NCBI GenBank assembly: GCA_047921075.1
Contig: JBLRWS010000029.1
Span: forward strand, 1 to 32,243
Origin: JBLRWS01 sp047921075
Lineage (GTDB): Bacteria > Bacteroidota > Rhodothermia > Balneolales > Balneolaceae
Direction: 5' to 3'
Length of the DNA stretch: 32,243 nucleotides
The first letter of the stretch is position 1; every line of letters starts with the position of its first letter. The notes under the pieces are model-generated. The model made no database searches and was not told the origin of the DNA. It saw nothing but the letters and a program-made list of their open reading frames with translations. The position numbers were made by a program, and so were the translations under genes. Shown one piece after another: positions 30,281 to 32,243 of this stretch.

Positions 30281-32243
30281 ACCACGTCTCTGCAAGTGCT
30301 TTTTGTAAGGCATCCAGAGAGCGAACCGGTGCCCGGCAGGTAAATTCGCGACAGATATAGACGGTAAGCTCCTCCGCCACCGGGAACGATGCGGTAAACG
30401 AGCTCACATCCGATAGGGCATCGGCGGTTGCAGCTGTTTTCAGAAGAATCACCGAGCCGGGTGGCAGCGTACTCCGGCACAGGGCCACGGCTTGATCTGT
30501 TTCGTCCGACGGCTTTGGCGCGCATATTACCACCTCGGCCGGAGGGTGCAGATGCAGCTGATATGCCGAAATGGCGGCTGTAAAACCGGCCGGGGCATCC
30601 GTGAGTGATGCCGAAAACGCCTGAAGAGTGCGGAGGCTCTGCTCCTCAAACCGACTCTGCCCGGTCAGCCGAGCCAGCCGGAACAGGTTCATCGCCGCTA
30701 CAGAATTGCCGGATGGAATAGCGCCGTCATACATCTCCTTTTGGCGGCCAAGCAGGGCCTCTCCGTCATCCGGTGTAAGGTAATAGCCGCCGGCCTTATC
30801 ATCCCAAAAATGGGCATCGAATGCTTTTTGGAGTGCGAGGGCCCGGTTCAGGTAATGCGGCTCCAGTGTGGTTTGATGAAGCTCGATCGCTGCGGCGATG
30901 AGAAATGCATAATCATCCGCCATGCCGGGTATCGAGTTTGTTCCGTCGGAGGCGACATGCTGCAGGCGGCCGCTGCTCCACACCCGCTCAAGCAGCGCAT
31001 CGAAAGCGCGGCACGCTTTTTCTGTGTAGTGTTGATCGTCCAACAAACGGCCTGTGCGGGCCAGTGCGGCAATCATCAACCCATTCCAATCGGTCAGAAT
31101 CTTATCGTCGAGCAGGGGACGCTCCCGTTTTTCCCGTTCGGTTTTTAGTTGTTGCAATAGCGTATGCAGCTGCGGGCGGCGCTCCCGGTCGGGCAGTTCT
31201 GTACGATGAGGGATGTTTGTGCCGGTTTTTTGGCCGGTAGACTCATCCCGAAAATTCCCCTCTTCCTCCAGGTTAAACTGTTTGATAAAAAACGAGCCAT
31301 CATCCTCGCCCAGAATGGTGCGTATCTCGTCGGTGGTCCACACATAGAAGGTGCCCTCCTCGCCCTCGCTGTCGGCATCTTCGGCCGAGTAGAAAAGGCC
31401 GTTCGGCGAGGTGAGGCACTCATCCACATATCGAACAATGTCGGCAGCGGTTTCGCGAAAGAGTTCCTGTCCGGTTGCCTGCCATCCCTCCACGTAGGCC
31501 ATGAGCATCATCGCCTGATCGTAGAGCATTTTTTCAAAATGAGGCAGCAGCCACCGCGGATCGGTCGAATAGCGATGAAAGCCGCCGCCGACATGGTCCC
31601 ATATACCGCCCATGCGCATACCCAGCAATGTTTTTTCGGCCATAGAACGGGCGTGGTTGTGGCCGGTAATATGGGTGTGCTGCATCAGAAAGAGCAGTGT
31701 ATGAGGGGATGGAAATTTGGGTGCGCCGCCAAACCCGCCGTGAACCGCATCGAAACGCTGCTCCAGCGCCTGTACAGTTTGCCCGGGAAGGGAATCGGGT
31801 AGAGGGGTGTCGGACTGTCCCAAATTCAGTGTGTTGGCAAATCCGGATTTGATCCGCTTCACAGACTCCATAATCCGGTCGCGATCGTGCGTCCAGGCGC
31901 GTTCGATGGCGGGCACAAACTCCAGCATCCCGAGTCGGTTCGGGCGGCTCTCCTTTGGCAGATACGTTGCCGCGTAGAAGGGCTCCTTGTCGGGCGTCAT
32001 AACAATGGTAAGCGGCCATCCGCCGTGGCCCGTCACCATCTGGCACACCGTCATGTAGGTATTGTCGATATCGGGACGCTCCTCACGATCCACCTTGATG
32101 TTAATAAACGCATCGTTCATCAGCCGGGCCACCTCCTCATCCTCAAAACTTTCGTGTGCCATAACATGACACCAGTGGCAGGTGGCGTAGCCGATGGAGA
32201 GGAAGATGGGTTTGTCTTCCTGCTTTGCCCGTCTAAAAGCCTC
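30279..32243 (-). CDS. thioredoxin domain-containing protein, YyaL/SPATA20 family, N-terminus outside the window
   Basis: The visible part is 654 residues; the frame stays open through the last base, so the start lies beyond the window. The segment at the window edge, KPIFLSIGYATCHWCHVMAH, carries the thioredoxin-like CHWC motif (32169-32180), and GHGGWPLTIVMTPDKEPFYA follows. The large C-terminal part (GGIWDHVGGGFHRYSTDPRW, LPHFEKMLYDQAMM, ILTDWNGLMIAALART, IPSGNSVAAMNLFRLARL) is the (alpha/alpha)6-barrel typical of the DUF255/YyaL family. Full-length members are about 680-700 residues and begin with HEKSPYLLQHA-like sequence, so about 30 residues are missing. The biochemical role is not established; a thiol-redox link to sugar-epimerase-like folds is inferred from domains. 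Confidence 0.93.
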   Translation of the reverse strand, partial: EAFRRAKQEDKPIFLSIGYATCHWCHVMAHESFEDEEVARLMNDAFINIKVDREERPDIDNTYMTVCQMVTGHGGWPLTIVMTPDKEPFYAATYLPKESRPNRLGMLEFVPAIERAWTHDRDRIMESVKRIKSGFANTLNLGQSDTPLPDSLPGQTVQALEQRFDAVHGGFGGAPKFPSPHTLLFLMQHTHITGHNHARSMAEKTLLGMRMGGIWDHVGGGFHRYSTDPRWLLPHFEKMLYDQAMMLMAYVEGWQATGQELFRETAADIVRYVDECLTSPNGLFYSAEDADSEGEEGTFYVWTTDEIRTILGEDDGSFFIKQFNLEEEGNFRDESTGQKTGTNIPHRTELPDRERRPQLHTLLQQLKTEREKRERPLLDDKILTDWNGLMIAALARTGRLLDDQHYTEKACRAFDALLERVWSSGRLQHVASDGTNSIPGMADDYAFLIAAAIELHQTTLEPHYLNRALALQKAFDAHFWDDKAGGYYLTPDDGEALLGRQKEMYDGAIPSGNSVAAMNLFRLARLTGQSRFEEQSLRTLQAFSASLTDAPAGFTAAISAYQLHLHPPAEVVICAPKPSDETDQAVALCRSTLPPGSVILLKTAATADALSDVSSFTASFPVAEELTVYICREFTCRAPVRSLDALQKALAETW

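Noticed and set aside
1..32243. CRISPR arrays, IS elements, tRNA or rRNA genes, prophage or defence islands
   Set aside because: No regularly spaced repeats, transposase-like frames, cloverleaf sequences or phage/defence genes were found on reading both strands; the gene content is housekeeping and metabolic.

Overview
The window looks like ordinary chromosome from a free-living, aerobic, lipid-using bacterium. The gene families suggest the Bacteroidota/Rhodothermota/Balneolota group, most likely Balneolota: six-bladed beta-propeller lipoproteins, secreted M14 and S9 peptidases, an ECF sigma factor next to a DUF6768-like membrane protein, a PA0069-type radical SAM protein, a fused ThrA, and a mix of genes with and without Shine-Dalgarno sequences. 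This assignment is inferred from gene content; no rRNA or tRNA gene was seen. I found no CRISPR array, insertion sequence, prophage or tRNA.

Layout. 1-2250: ECF sigma factor, small two-helix membrane protein (DUF6768-like), strong hairpin, then a two-helix membrane protein with a TTG start. 2350-6980: M14 zinc carboxypeptidase overlapping (ATGA) an S9 prolyl-oligopeptidase-type lipoprotein; together they look like an extracytoplasmic peptide-degrading pair. 7104-7838: FrnE-like DsbA oxidoreductase. 8138-9265 (minus): beta-propeller lipoprotein. 9476-12373: four-helix membrane protein, small acidic protein, AnmK (peptidoglycan recycling) and a protein of the family usually labelled 3-methyladenine DNA glycosylase, in overlapping or tightly packed convergent and divergent arrangements. 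12432-15226: UbiA-type prenyltransferase, single-cysteine thioredoxin-fold protein, strong terminator, class III aminotransferase. 15253-15555: decayed type II toxin-antitoxin module. 15574-17996: a second beta-propeller lipoprotein, divergent from a saccharopine-dehydrogenase-like oxidoreductase. 18033-21072: PA0069-type radical SAM protein, redoxin, PdxH and TrmB. 21203-24362: a TetR-FadE fatty-acid oxidation operon with a recognisable promoter and operator. 24439-30228: proC divergent from the complete threonine operon thrA-thrB-thrC. 30279-end: YyaL/SPATA20-type thioredoxin-domain protein, whose N-terminus lies outside the window.

The best-supported unusual item is the toxin-antitoxin relic at about 15.29-15.56 kb. 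Its pieces lie in three reading frames: a Phd/YefM antitoxin N-terminus, then, across a deletion junction, the antitoxin middle, then after a one-base loss in an A-run the antitoxin C-terminus. An ATGA overlap leads to the first 19 residues of a ParE/RelE-like toxin. A perfect palindrome lies just upstream. Other regulatory signals are a 12-bp direct repeat (11/12) spaced exactly 21 bp upstream of thrA, a palindromic operator in front of the TetR gene, and an anmK terminator embedded in the coding end of the convergent gene. I did not find a convincing new multi-gene system.
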